This document shows, one piece after another, positions 1 through 7,913 of a stretch of DNA of 64,000 nt. Source of the DNA: Halomonas sp. S3-1-1 (GTDB taxonomy: Bacteria; Pseudomonadota; Gammaproteobacteria; Pseudomonadales; Halomonadaceae); NCBI RefSeq assembly GCF_023757625.1, contig NZ_JALGBZ010000004.1, forward strand, positions 248,001 to 312,000. Reading direction: 5' to 3'. The position numbers and the translations under genes are program-made. A model generated the notes under the pieces. The model had not been told where the DNA came from, did not search any database, and saw nothing but the letters and a program-made list of their open reading frames with translations. Numbering within the stretch: the first letter of the stretch is position 1; each line of letters begins with the position of its first letter.

Positions 1-411
1 GCACAGCGTGAACGCGAAGCCGAAGCACAGCGTCAGCGCGAGGCAGAAGCCGCCATGCAGCGCCAGCTCGAAGGCGAGGCGGCGGCTGCCGCGGCCAACG
101 CCCAGCAAGCGCAGCAGGCGGCGAACAACTTCAGCAACTTGGTGCAGCGCGCGGTGGAGCAGGCCTGGATCATCCCGGGAGGCGCCGACAACCTGCGCGC
201 GGTAATAAGTGCGCGCTTGGGGCCCTCGGGAGAAGTTCTATTGACTAATATAGTAACGTCGAGCGGCAACAGCGCTTTCGATCAATCCGCCGTTCAGGCG
301 GTCGAACAAGCCGCACCGTTTCGCGAACTGCTACAGCTAACGCCGGAACAGCAGCGCGATATACGATCGCGTCCGATAAACTTTAACTTCACTCCATCGG
401 GGGTACGTTGA
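1..411 (+). CDS. tolA: TolA, C-terminal part (gene starts before the window)
   Basis: The reading frame is open from base 1. It begins inside an Ala/Glu/Gln/Arg-rich helix of the kind that forms the periplasmic stalk of TolA (repeated REAEAQR-like units). A compact C-terminal domain of about 90 residues follows, with the typical pattern [12 protein letters not shown]...[16 protein letters not shown]. TolA links the inner-membrane TolQR motor to TolB and Pal and drives outer-membrane constriction at division. The stop overlaps the tolB start by one base (TGATG), which suggests translational coupling. Only the distal part of the gene is visible, so its start and membrane anchor cannot be judged. 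Identity is supported by both sequence and the tolB-pal-cpoB order downstream. Confidence 0.93.
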   Translation, partial: AQREREAEAQRQREAEAAMQRQLEGEAAAAAANAQQAQQAANNFSNLVQRAVEQAWIIPGGADNLRAVISARLGPSGEVLLTNIVTSSGNSAFDQSAVQAVEQAAPFRELLQLTPEQQRDIRSRPINFNFTPSGVR

Positions 412-1697
412 TGCAGACCTTGAGTAAAGCCTGGCTATTTTGTGTGCTGCTGCTGATCAGCAGCGTCGCAAGTGCCAACCTGACGATCGAAATCACGCGT
501 GGTAGTGATCAAGCGCTTCCCATTGGCGTCGTGCCCTTCGAAGGGGGCGAAGGCTTCCCGGAAGACGTGGCGCAAATCGTGCAGGATGACCTGGAGCGTA
601 GCGGCATGTTCGCGCCGCTCGAGCGCAGCGCCATGTTCGAACGCCCAAGCCAGGCAAGCGACGTTGAGTTCGGCACGTGGCGTTCGCTGGATACGCGCTA
701 CCTGGTGGTCGGGCGTGCCCAGCAAACCGGCGGCGGCTATCAACTTCAGTTCGATCTGATGGATATCAGCGGCCAAACGCGCATGATCGGCGAAACCGTC
801 AATGTCAGCGGCAATGACTTACGCGGTGCTGCCCACTACATCAGCGACCAGGTATTCGAGGCGATCACCGACATCCGCGGCGCGTTCTCGACTAAAATCG
901 CTTACGTCACCGCGCAGGGGCTTGGCGATAACATGCAGTTTGGTCTGTACGTGGCGGACGCCGACGGTGCCCGCAGCCAGCAGGTGCTGACGTCGGATCA
1001 GCCAATCATGTCGCCGGCCTGGTCCCCGGATGGACGTAAACTGGCCTATGTTTCCTTTGAAACCGAGCGCCCGGCGATCTATATTCAGGATGTTTCGAGC
1101 GGTCAGCGCGTACAGGCGACCTCGTTCGAGGGCATCAACGGCGCGCCCGCCTGGTCGCCGGACGGTCGCCGCCTGGCAATGTCGCTTTCCAAGGATGGCC
1201 AGCCGGATATCTACGTACTCGATATCGGCAGCCGCTCGCTCAACCGCTTGACCGACAGCAACAGCATCGACACCGAGCCGGCCTTTTCGCCCAACGGCGC
1301 CAACATTTTGTTCACTTCGGATCGCAGCGGCGGCCCCCAGATCTATCAGATGTCCGCCAACGGCGGTAACGCCAACCGGGTGACTTACACCGGCAACTAC
1401 AACGCTCGCGGGCGCTATTCACCGGAAGGCGATCAGATCTTTTTGGTCCACCGATCGGACCGCGGTTATCAGGTCGCGCGCCAGGAACTCGACGGTGGCC
1501 GGTTGGTGGTCTTGAGCGAGTCAACGCGGGATGAATCTCCCAGTGTTGCGCCGAACGGGACCATGGTAATCTTCGCTACCCAACAGGGTGGAAGTGGCTT
1601 TTTGAGTGCCGTTTCGGCGGATGGCCGCTCGTCATTCAGACTGCCGGCAGCACAGGGTGAAGTACGCGACCCCGCGTGGTCTCCCTTTTTAAACTGA
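411..1697 (+). CDS. tolB: Tol-Pal system beta-propeller protein TolB
   Basis: A periplasmic protein of 428 residues, the usual TolB length. It has a clear signal peptide (hydrophobic stretch to about residue 23, ending SVASA), an N-terminal alpha/beta domain, and a six-bladed propeller built from repeated [15 protein letters not shown]-like WD40/PD40 units between about residues 200 and 428. TolB cycles between Pal and TolA during cell constriction. I chose the ATG at 411 rather than the TTG three bases upstream because ATG overlaps the tolA stop and directly starts the signal peptide. The next gene, pal, follows after 76 bases. Function is well established for the family. Confidence 0.96.
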   Translation: MQTLSKAWLFCVLLLISSVASANLTIEITRGSDQALPIGVVPFEGGEGFPEDVAQIVQDDLERSGMFAPLERSAMFERPSQASDVEFGTWRSLDTRYLVVGRAQQTGGGYQLQFDLMDISGQTRMIGETVNVSGNDLRGAAHYISDQVFEAITDIRGAFSTKIAYVTAQGLGDNMQFGLYVADADGARSQQVLTSDQPIMSPAWSPDGRKLAYVSFETERPAIYIQDVSSGQRVQATSFEGINGAPAWSPDGRRLAMSLSKDGQPDIYVLDIGSRSLNRLTDSNSIDTEPAFSPNGANILFTSDRSGGPQIYQMSANGGNANRVTYTGNYNARGRYSPEGDQIFLVHRSDRGYQVARQELDGGRLVVLSESTRDESPSVAPNGTMVIFATQQGGSGFLSAVSADGRSSFRLPAAQGEVRDPAWSPFLN

Positions 1698-1710
1698 CGT
1701 TCAATTCCAA

Positions 1711-1736
1711 AACGTTGAACGACAGAAACGTTGAAC
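1711..1736. repeat. Short direct repeat in the tolB-pal gap
   Basis: AACGTTGAAC occurs twice, at 1711-1720 and 1727-1736, with a 16-base period. GTTCAA at 1699-1704 is the inverse of its second half. It lies between tolB and pal. It could be a mRNA structure or a protein site; no function is assigned. Confidence 0.5.
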
Positions 1737-1773
1737 AACATTGAATTCTGTTTTTCAGGCAAGGAGTCTGATC

Positions 1774-2322
1774 ATGCAACTTAAGCCATTGGCTCGCTCT
1801 CTAGCAGTCGCATTCTCCATTCTGGCCGTTGCGGGCTGTTCGAGCACCGGCGGCACCCAGGACGGTGACGCATACGGTAGCCAAAGCGGCAGCACCGCTG
1901 GTACCGGCACCGGTTCCGGTATGGGCACCAGCGGTACCGGTCAGTACGGTTCCACTTCTGGCTCCGGCGCCGGCCAGCAGGCCGACTCGCGCATTCCCGA
2001 AGTGCGGACCATCTACTTCGATTACGACCGCGATACGATCAAAAGCGAGTACGAATCCGTCGTGATGGGCCACGCGCGCTATCTGCAGGCCAATCCCAAC
2101 GCTCGCGTGACCCTCCAGGGCCACACCGACGAGCGCGGCACGCGTGAATACAACATGGCGCTTGGCGAGCGTCGTGCGCGCGCCGTTCAGCGCTTCTTGA
2201 ACATTCAAGGCGTTTCGCCGTCTCAAATGAGCGTTGTCAGCTACGGCGAAGAGCGCCCGGCAGCCAGCGGTCAGGGCGACAGCGCCTACTCGCAAAACCG
2301 TCGTGTGGTCTTTAGCTACTAA
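1774..2322 (+). CDS. pal: Peptidoglycan-associated lipoprotein Pal
   Basis: An outer-membrane lipoprotein of 182 residues. A hydrophobic leader ends in a lipobox (VAGC, lipidated Cys22). A Gly/Ser/Thr-rich linker follows (about residues 25-70), then an OmpA-like peptidoglycan-binding domain with [13 protein letters not shown] and LQGHTDERG...NMALGERRA motifs. Pal ties the outer membrane to peptidoglycan and is the final receptor of the Tol motor. A longer frame starts at 1741, but the AAGGAG at 1760-1765 fits the ATG at 1774 and gives a proper lipoprotein signal. The unusually Gly/Thr-rich linker is longer than in Escherichia coli Pal. Confidence 0.95.
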   Translation: MQLKPLARSLAVAFSILAVAGCSSTGGTQDGDAYGSQSGSTAGTGTGSGMGTSGTGQYGSTSGSGAGQQADSRIPEVRTIYFDYDRDTIKSEYESVVMGHARYLQANPNARVTLQGHTDERGTREYNMALGERRARAVQRFLNIQGVSPSQMSVVSYGEERPAASGQGDSAYSQNRRVVFSY

Positions 2323-2363
2323 TTCGGCTAACGGGTCAGACGGTTAAACGTTAAGCTATCAAG

Positions 2364-2391
2364 CGCCCCGGGGCAGTACTGCCTCGGGGCG
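2364..2391 (+). terminator. Hairpin after pal
   Basis: Near-perfect 28-base palindrome (CGCCCCGGGGCAG / CTGCCTCGGGGCG), centred in the gap between pal and cpoB and followed by only a weak TCTTT run. It probably attenuates rather than fully stops transcription, because cpoB usually belongs to the same operon. Confidence 0.55.
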
Positions 2392-2406
2392 TCTTTGGGA
2401 GTCATC

Positions 2407-3222
2407 ATGAATCACAGTCTCAAACGTTTTTTTGGGAGGCTGTGCGGTGCGGGAGCCATTGCGCTCCCGCTGTCCGTATTGCCTCTCGCGGTGCTCGCTC
2501 AGCAGCCGCTGGTTCAGGACATGTCCTCCGGTTCCGGCGGGTTCTACTCGCAAACCCAGCGTCAGGAAGCCTCTGGCGGTAACCTGGTACTGTTCAATCA
2601 GGTCGAGGAGCACCAGCAGGAGATTCAGCGCCTACGGGGTCAGATCGAGGAGCTGCGCCATCAGATGGAGCAGCTCAAGCGCCAGTCGCAGCAGCAGTAT
2701 CTCGATATCGAAGACCGCTTGATGAACCTGCAAAGCGTCCCGGCGTCCGCGCCGGCAGCGCCCGCTACACCGCAAGTCGAACCCGAGGCCGCCGAAGAGG
2801 TGGCCGCTCCGTCCTCGTCACAAGCCTCGTCAAACAACGTCAGCGAAGACGCGCAAGCGGACTATCAGGCCGCCTTCGCCCACGTTCAGGCGCGCCGCTT
2901 TAGCGAAGCGATCGATGCCTTCAACGATTTCGTCAGCGCCCATCCGGATACCAGCCTGACCGCCAACGGCTACTACTGGCTGGGTGAGCTTTACGCCGCC
3001 GAGAACGAGCTATCCGCCTCGGATGATGCGTTTAGCCGCGTCATCAACGACTTCGACTCAAGCTCCAAGGTGCCGGATGCGCTTTACAAGCTGGGCTTGG
3101 TCAAGGCGCGCCAGGGCGAAACCGAGCGCAGCCGCGAGCTGCTCGAGCAGGTGCGCGACGATTACCCGCAAAGTAGCGCCGCCGGCTTGGCCAACGACTT
3201 TCTTCGCCAGTCCGCCGGATAA
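2407..3222 (+). CDS. cpoB: Cell division coordinator CpoB (YbgF)
   Basis: Periplasmic protein of 271 residues. A signal peptide ends near residue 30 (VLPLAVLA). A trimerising coiled coil follows (about residues 55-105, HQQEIQRLRGQIEELRHQ), then a Pro/Ala-rich linker and a C-terminal TPR domain (about residues 150-271) with YYWLGELYAA and ALYKLGLVKAR repeats. CpoB coordinates peptidoglycan synthesis by PBP1B with Tol-driven outer-membrane constriction. The ATG at 2407 follows TTGGGAG; an upstream TTG at 2395 is less likely because it lies before that site. Position directly after pal is the canonical one. Confidence 0.93.
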   Translation: MNHSLKRFFGRLCGAGAIALPLSVLPLAVLAQQPLVQDMSSGSGGFYSQTQRQEASGGNLVLFNQVEEHQQEIQRLRGQIEELRHQMEQLKRQSQQQYLDIEDRLMNLQSVPASAPAAPATPQVEPEAAEEVAAPSSSQASSNNVSEDAQADYQAAFAHVQARRFSEAIDAFNDFVSAHPDTSLTANGYYWLGELYAAENELSASDDAFSRVINDFDSSSKVPDALYKLGLVKARQGETERSRELLEQVRDDYPQSSAAGLANDFLRQSAG

Positions 3223-3240
3223 TTCACCCCGAGGTTATGC

Positions 3241-4002
3241 ATGACCTGCAAGATCGATTATCAGGCCCGGCCTGACTTGCTCAAGGATCGCGTCATTCTG
3301 GTCACCGGCGCCGGTGACGGTATCGGCCGCGTCGCCGCGCTCGACTACGCAAGGCACGGCGCCACCGTCATTTTGCTGGGCCGCACCCTCGAAAAGTTGG
3401 AGCGCGTGTACGATGAGATCGAAGCCCAGGGTAGCCCCCAGCCGGCGATCTTTCCGCTCAATATCGAAGGGGCGCTGATCGAGGACTACGACGATATGGC
3501 AAGGCGGCTGGACCGTGAGTTTGGCCGCTTGGACGGACTGCTTCACAACGCCGGGCTTCTTGGCACCCTCACGCCTTTCGAGGAGTACGAGCCGGAGCTC
3601 TGGGAGCAGGTGATGCAGGTCAATATCAATGGCCCGATCTGGATGACCCAGTCGCTGTTACCGCTTCTGGACAGCGCCGACGATGCTTCGCTGATTTTCA
3701 CCTCATCGAGCGTGGGCCGAAAAGGGCGGGCGCAGTGGGGCGCCTATAGCGTTTCGAAGTTCGCCACCGAGGGCTTTATGGAAGTGCTGGCCGACGAATT
3801 CAAGGCGCACGAACATCTTCGTATCAACACGCTCAATCCGGGCGCGACCCGCACCGACATGCGCGCCGGCGCTTACCCGGACGAAGACCCGGCCACGCTG
3901 CGAACCCCGGAGCAAATCATGCCCACCTATCTGTGGCTAATGGGCCCGGATAGCCGCGGCGTGACCGGCCAAAAAATCGACGCCCAGCCCCCCAAAGCCT
4001 AA
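3241..4002 (+). CDS. yciK: YciK-family short-chain oxidoreductase
   Basis: A 253-residue classical SDR. The Rossmann nucleotide-binding motif is TGAGDGIG (about residues 22-29), LHNAG marks the NNAG region, and the catalytic Ser (FTSSSVG) and YSVSK Tyr-Lys pair are present. The start is at ATG 3241, with GAGGT just upstream. YciK proteins are cytoplasmic and their physiological substrate is not established. In Pseudomonas the same gene sits beside ubiG and mupP; here it converges on those two genes, an inverted version of that neighbourhood. Family assignment is secure, the reaction is not. Confidence 0.85.
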   Translation: MTCKIDYQARPDLLKDRVILVTGAGDGIGRVAALDYARHGATVILLGRTLEKLERVYDEIEAQGSPQPAIFPLNIEGALIEDYDDMARRLDREFGRLDGLLHNAGLLGTLTPFEEYEPELWEQVMQVNINGPIWMTQSLLPLLDSADDASLIFTSSSVGRKGRAQWGAYSVSKFATEGFMEVLADEFKAHEHLRINTLNPGATRTDMRAGAYPDEDPATLRTPEQIMPTYLWLMGPDSRGVTGQKIDAQPPKA

Positions 4003-4051
4003 TGGGGCTTGAATGGCCGAGCGGCGGCCAAGGCGTAAGGACGTTAGCGCG

Positions 4052-4756
4052 TCAAAACGTGGCCAGCCGCTCGACCAGGTCTCCGCAGGTTTCAAACCAG
4101 ATATCGGCGGGCCATGTACGGTAGTCGTCCTGCTCGCTGATATAGCCATAGCCCACCGCAATGGCGGTCATGCCCGCCGCTTTCGCCGCTTCGATATCCC
4201 GCCGATGATCGCCAACGTACCAGCAGTGCGCCGGGTCGATCGCAAGGCGCCGCGCCGCTTCCCACAGCGGCTCCGGCTCCGGCTTTTTCACGCTTAGATC
4301 GTCGGCGCACAAAAGCGCGCCGGGTTCCAAAGCCAGCGCCTCCAACAGCGGCAGGGTATAGCGGCGAGGCTTGTTAGTGACGATCCCCCAGGGCTTTTGT
4401 TCGCCATGCCAGCCGGCAAGCCAGGTGTCCAGCGGTTTGAACACCTGGCTATGGGTTGCAACGGCCTGCTCGTAGGCATCCAGCAGATACTGGCGCGCCT
4501 CTGCGTGGCCCTCGGCGTCCGACGCAAGGCCGATCGCCAGCGTCACCAGAGCGCTGCCGCCGTTGGAGACTTCCCGGCGAATCTGCTCGAAGGGCAGGGG
4601 CGGCTGGCCGTGAAAGCGGCGCAGCGCGTTGGTGGCATTGGCCAGATCCGGCGCGGTGTCGACCAGCGTGCCGTCCAGATCGAACAAGACGGCCTTGGGC
4701 GCAGGTAGTGCGGCGCTTGCCGGCTCGGTCGCGTTACAGGTAGAGGCGTGAGGCAT
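4052..4756 (-). CDS. mupP: HAD-family phosphatase, MupP / phosphoglycolate phosphatase type
   Basis: A HAD-superfamily hydrolase of 234 residues. Motif I is FDLDGTLVDT with nucleophile and acid Asp, motif II is VTNKPRRY, the motif III Lys lies in SVKKPEP, and motif IV is YVGDHRRD. The sequence is annotated in many genomes as phosphoglycolate phosphatase (Gph). The gene directly follows ubiG with no gap and lies beside yciK, which matches the Pseudomonas locus where this gene is MupP, the N-acetylmuramic acid 6-phosphate phosphatase of peptidoglycan recycling. I favour MupP on context and the SNGGSALV/GYGYI motifs, but the two functions cannot be separated by eye. Confidence 0.78.
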   Translation of the reverse strand: MPHASTCNATEPASAALPAPKAVLFDLDGTLVDTAPDLANATNALRRFHGQPPLPFEQIRREVSNGGSALVTLAIGLASDAEGHAEARQYLLDAYEQAVATHSQVFKPLDTWLAGWHGEQKPWGIVTNKPRRYTLPLLEALALEPGALLCADDLSVKKPEPEPLWEAARRLAIDPAHCWYVGDHRRDIEAAKAAGMTAIAVGYGYISEQDDYRTWPADIWFETCGDLVERLATF

Positions 4757-5500
4757 TCAGTGACCCACCCGGCGGCAGTACATCATGTAGTTGACCGAGA
4801 CGTCGTTGGCCACCAGCTTGTAGCGCTTTGTGAAGGGGTTGTAGGTTAACCCGGTCTGCTCGCGCACCTCGAGTCCCGCCTTGCGCGCCCAGCTCGCCAT
4901 TTCGTGAGGCCGGATGAATTTGGCGTAGTCGTGGGTGCCGCGCGGTAGCAGGTTCAGCACGTACTCGGCGCCGACGATAGCGAAGGCGTAGGACTTCGGC
5001 GTACGGTTGATCGTCGAGAAGAAAACGTAGCCACCGGGGCGTACGAGCGTGCAGCACGCGCGGATGACCGAGGCCGGGTCCGGCACGTGTTCGAGCATTT
5101 CCATGCAGGTAACGACGTCGAACGCTCCCGGCATCTCGTCGGCCAGGGTTTCGACGCTAACGTTACGATACGCAAGCTCGACGTTTTGATGCTCGGCGTG
5201 TACCCGCGCCACCCCCAGCGGTGCCTCGCCCAGGTCGATCCCGGTCACGTCGGCGCCGCGGCGCGCCATCGATTCGCTTAAAATTCCGCCGCCGCAGCCC
5301 ACGTCGAGCACTTTTTTGCCCGCAAGCCCGGCGCGAGCGTCGATGAAGTCAAGGCGCAGCGGATTGATCTCGTGCAGCGGTTTGAACTCGCCTGTCTCGT
5401 CCCACCACTGGTTGGCAAGTGCTTCAAACTTCGCCACTTCCGCTTGGTCGACGTTACCTTGATAGCGATTGACGGTGCTATCCTCTGGGGTCGCTTGCAT
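4757..5500 (-). CDS. ubiG: Ubiquinone biosynthesis O-methyltransferase UbiG
   Basis: A class I SAM-dependent methyltransferase of 247 residues. It has the SAM-binding motif [13 protein letters not shown] (about residues 65-77), [16 protein letters not shown] as the post-motif region, and the family-specific N terminus [20 protein letters not shown]. UbiG carries out both O-methylations in ubiquinone synthesis at the inner membrane face. Its stop codon abuts the mupP ATG, so the two are cotranscribed and probably translationally coupled. The upstream side faces a divergent gene across about 150 bases. Length and motifs are standard. Confidence 0.95.
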   Translation of the reverse strand: MQATPEDSTVNRYQGNVDQAEVAKFEALANQWWDETGEFKPLHEINPLRLDFIDARAGLAGKKVLDVGCGGGILSESMARRGADVTGIDLGEAPLGVARVHAEHQNVELAYRNVSVETLADEMPGAFDVVTCMEMLEHVPDPASVIRACCTLVRPGGYVFFSTINRTPKSYAFAIVGAEYVLNLLPRGTHDYAKFIRPHEMASWARKAGLEVREQTGLTYNPFTKRYKLVANDVSVNYMMYCRRVGH

Positions 5501-5657
5501 GGGTTCACTCCCTTATCCTGTCAGCGCGAGACGTTACCCGGCGCCCGTTTACCAAAAAAATTGGTTACATTAAGCTACAAGGTGGCATCCACCCCCGGGT
5601 TTTGTATTATTGCATTCTAACCACTCCAGGCGCGAAGCGCATGAAAAGGACGTCGAC

Positions 5658-5708
5658 ATGACCCAAAAGGCCCTGTTTATCCGGCAATTGCGCAAGGAGC
5701 GTGGTTAA
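5658..5708 (+). CDS. Possible 16-residue leader ORF before the dehydrogenase homologue
   Basis: ATG at 5658 opens MTQKALFIRQLRKERG and ends in TAATG, so its stop overlaps the start of the next gene by one base. An AAGGA lies about 10 bases upstream of the ATG. The basic, amphipathic peptide resembles nothing I can name. It may be a translational-coupling leader, or the remnant of a longer gene. Short length makes the call tentative. Confidence 0.35.
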   Translation: MTQKALFIRQLRKERG

Positions 5709-6997
5709 TGCGCGTACTTCTTTACGGTAGCGAACTCAGTGCCGCGACGGCAGCGGCGGCGCTCGCCTTCGTTGGTCACCGCATCGACTGGCTTTTGCAT
5801 GAGGACGCCCCCTGGGGGGTGATTTCCACCCTCGACTGGCTGCGCCGTGAGCCCGAACTCATGGCCCATATCGATCAAGCCTTCGAGCAGCAGACGCTTC
5901 GCATCGTGACCTCTATCGACGAGGCCGCGCCCATGGACGTGGTATGGCTGGCTCTGTCACCGGAGCAGCGTCGGTCGGCCGATGCGCTTTTGAGCGCGCC
6001 GCTTTTTCGAGAGCATCGCGCGGTACTCATCAACAACTCCACGTTCCCGGTTGGCGATACCGAACGCCTCACTGCCCTGATGGGCGAACAGCACGGTAGC
6101 GTCGCGCTGCCGGACACCCTCGAGGAGGGGCGGGCCTGGGCGTCGTTTACGCGCCCGACCCGCTGGCTTTTGGGCTGCGACGAAGCCCAAGGCGAGCAGA
6201 TAGCTCGCGAGCTTTTACGCGCGTTCAATCGCCGCCGCGACGTGTTTCAACTAATGCCGCGCCGCGCCGCGGAACTTTCCAAGCTCGCCATCAACGGCAT
6301 GCTGGCCACCCGCATCAGCTACATGAACGAAATCGCCGGCCTCGCCGACACGTTGGGTGTGGACGTCGAGCACGTGCGCCAAGGCATGGGCGCCGACACG
6401 CGCATTGGCTTTGAGTATCTTTACCCGGGCTGCGGTTTCGGCGGCCCCAATTTTTCGCGAGACTTGATGCGTCTGGCCGACGTACAGTCGCAAAGCGGGC
6501 GCTACTCCGCGCTGCTCGAGCAGGTCATGGATATCAACGAGCAGAAAAAAGAGACGCTTTTTAGAAAGCTCTGGACGTTTTTCGAAGGCGATTTGGCCGG
6601 CAAGACCGTGGCGATCTGGGGGGCGGCGTTCAAACCCGGCACCGCACGCATTGACCATGCGCCGGTACTCACACTGCTGGAGGCGCTCTGGGCTCAGGGG
6701 GTGAAGGTACAGCTTCACGACCCCGCCGCCACCCCGGCGCTTGCCGCGCTGCTCGGTGAGCGCGAGGATCTGACGCTTTACACCGACGACCCGTACCAGG
6801 CCTGCGAAGGGGCGGATGCGCTGATGCTGGTCACCGAGTGGAAAAACTACTGGAACCCGGACTGGCATCGTCTGACCGAGCTTTTAAATGCTAAATTGAT
6901 CCTGGACGGACGCAATATTTTCGATCCGGCTTTCGTTGCCAGCTGCGGGCTGCGCTATCGAGGCATCGGCCGACGCGCCGACCCAACGACCCATTGA
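5708..6997 (+). CDS. UDP-glucose/GDP-mannose dehydrogenase family protein lacking the catalytic cysteine
   Basis: A 429-residue protein aligned along its length with nucleotide-sugar 6-dehydrogenases. The central domain keeps the substrate-site Lys192 and Asn196 (ELSKLAINGML) and SYMNEIAGLA. The C-terminal UDP-binding domain keeps WGAAFKPGTARIDHAP and LILDGRNIF. The catalytic loop, normally GGSCFPKD, reads GGPNFSRD (residues 245-252), so the nucleophilic cysteine is Asn248. The N-terminal GxGxxG of the Rossmann fold is also lost (YGSELSAATAA). A standard two-step oxidation to a uronic acid is therefore unlikely. It precedes a membrane coiled-coil gene by 9 bases and the tamAB pair, which hints at an envelope role. 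Family certain, function unknown. Confidence 0.8.
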   Translation: MRVLLYGSELSAATAAAALAFVGHRIDWLLHEDAPWGVISTLDWLRREPELMAHIDQAFEQQTLRIVTSIDEAAPMDVVWLALSPEQRRSADALLSAPLFREHRAVLINNSTFPVGDTERLTALMGEQHGSVALPDTLEEGRAWASFTRPTRWLLGCDEAQGEQIARELLRAFNRRRDVFQLMPRRAAELSKLAINGMLATRISYMNEIAGLADTLGVDVEHVRQGMGADTRIGFEYLYPGCGFGGPNFSRDLMRLADVQSQSGRYSALLEQVMDINEQKKETLFRKLWTFFEGDLAGKTVAIWGAAFKPGTARIDHAPVLTLLEALWAQGVKVQLHDPAATPALAALLGEREDLTLYTDDPYQACEGADALMLVTEWKNYWNPDWHRLTELLNAKLILDGRNIFDPAFVASCGLRYRGIGRRADPTTH

Positions 6998-7006
6998 GGA
7001 ACTTTA

Positions 7007-7828
7007 ATGTCTGACGCCACCCCGTCCCAGCGTATCGTGCCCGACGTGGACCAGAGTCTGGGCGCCCAGCATCTGCGCCATCGTCGAGGCCCACGCCTTT
7101 GGCCGCTGTGGCTCGTACTGCTGCTGGTCATCGCGCTACAGGCGGCGCTGGCCGCAGGGCTTTGGTACGAGCGCAAGCGCCTTCTGGACGAGGTTCGCCG
7201 GGTAAGCGGTGAAGTCTCCAACCTGCACGCGCGGCTCGACTCCAGCGACACCGACGTGGTCGACTCGGTCAGCTACATGCAGGCTCAAATGACCACGCTG
7301 TTCCAGGAGCAGGAGCAGCTGGCGTTGCGTTTGACCAACACTCGCGAAGAGCTTTACGGGCTTTTGACCGATGGCGAGGACACGGTATCGCTGGAGGCGA
7401 TCGACGAGCTTCGCGAAACGCTGACGGCGCAGCGCGAGGCCGCCGAGCTCAACGAGCGCCAGCTCCAGGCCGTACGCAGCTCGGTAAATGCGCTCGAGCA
7501 GGCGGGCACCGCCGGGCGCCAAAACCTGCTCGAAGAGGTGGCGTCTCTAGACCAGAACACCGCCGAGCGGGTCGCCGCGTTGGAAGAACGGCTGGGCCGC
7601 GAGCGCGTGACTCTCGACAACCAGCTCACTACGCTTCGCGGCGAGCTCGACGCGCGCCTGGACGAACTCGCCGAGGCGGCCCAAAACGCCGAAACGGGTA
7701 TCGACCAGCAGGCGCTCGAGCGCGCCACCGCTTCGCTCAACGAGCGTATCATGGCGCTTGAAAGCGACGTTCGCCAGGTGCGTCAGGCACAATTAGCGTT
7801 TAGTGCTCAAATGGAAATGCTGCGATAA
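7007..7828 (+). CDS. Membrane-anchored coiled-coil protein of unknown function
   Basis: A 273-residue protein with a basic cytoplasmic N terminus (about 30 residues) and one transmembrane helix (about residues 33-53). The rest is almost wholly Glu/Gln/Leu/Arg-rich coiled coil, with heptad-like LNERQLQAVRSSVNALEQ patterns running to the C terminus. It has no cysteines and no recognisable enzymatic motif. The predicted topology places the coil in the periplasm. It begins 9 bases after the dehydrogenase homologue and precedes tamA by 85 bases, so it is probably in one transcription unit with the former. I do not recognise a named family. Confidence 0.75.
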   Translation: MSDATPSQRIVPDVDQSLGAQHLRHRRGPRLWPLWLVLLLVIALQAALAAGLWYERKRLLDEVRRVSGEVSNLHARLDSSDTDVVDSVSYMQAQMTTLFQEQEQLALRLTNTREELYGLLTDGEDTVSLEAIDELRETLTAQREAAELNERQLQAVRSSVNALEQAGTAGRQNLLEEVASLDQNTAERVAALEERLGRERVTLDNQLTTLRGELDARLDELAEAAQNAETGIDQQALERATASLNERIMALESDVRQVRQAQLAFSAQMEMLR

Positions 7829-7913
7829 TTCAAAAAAGGGTGAAAACGCCAGGGCGAAGGGTATCGCCCAGCCTTCATCTGTCGCCCGTCTGATCAGGTA
7901 AAAGAAGGACACC

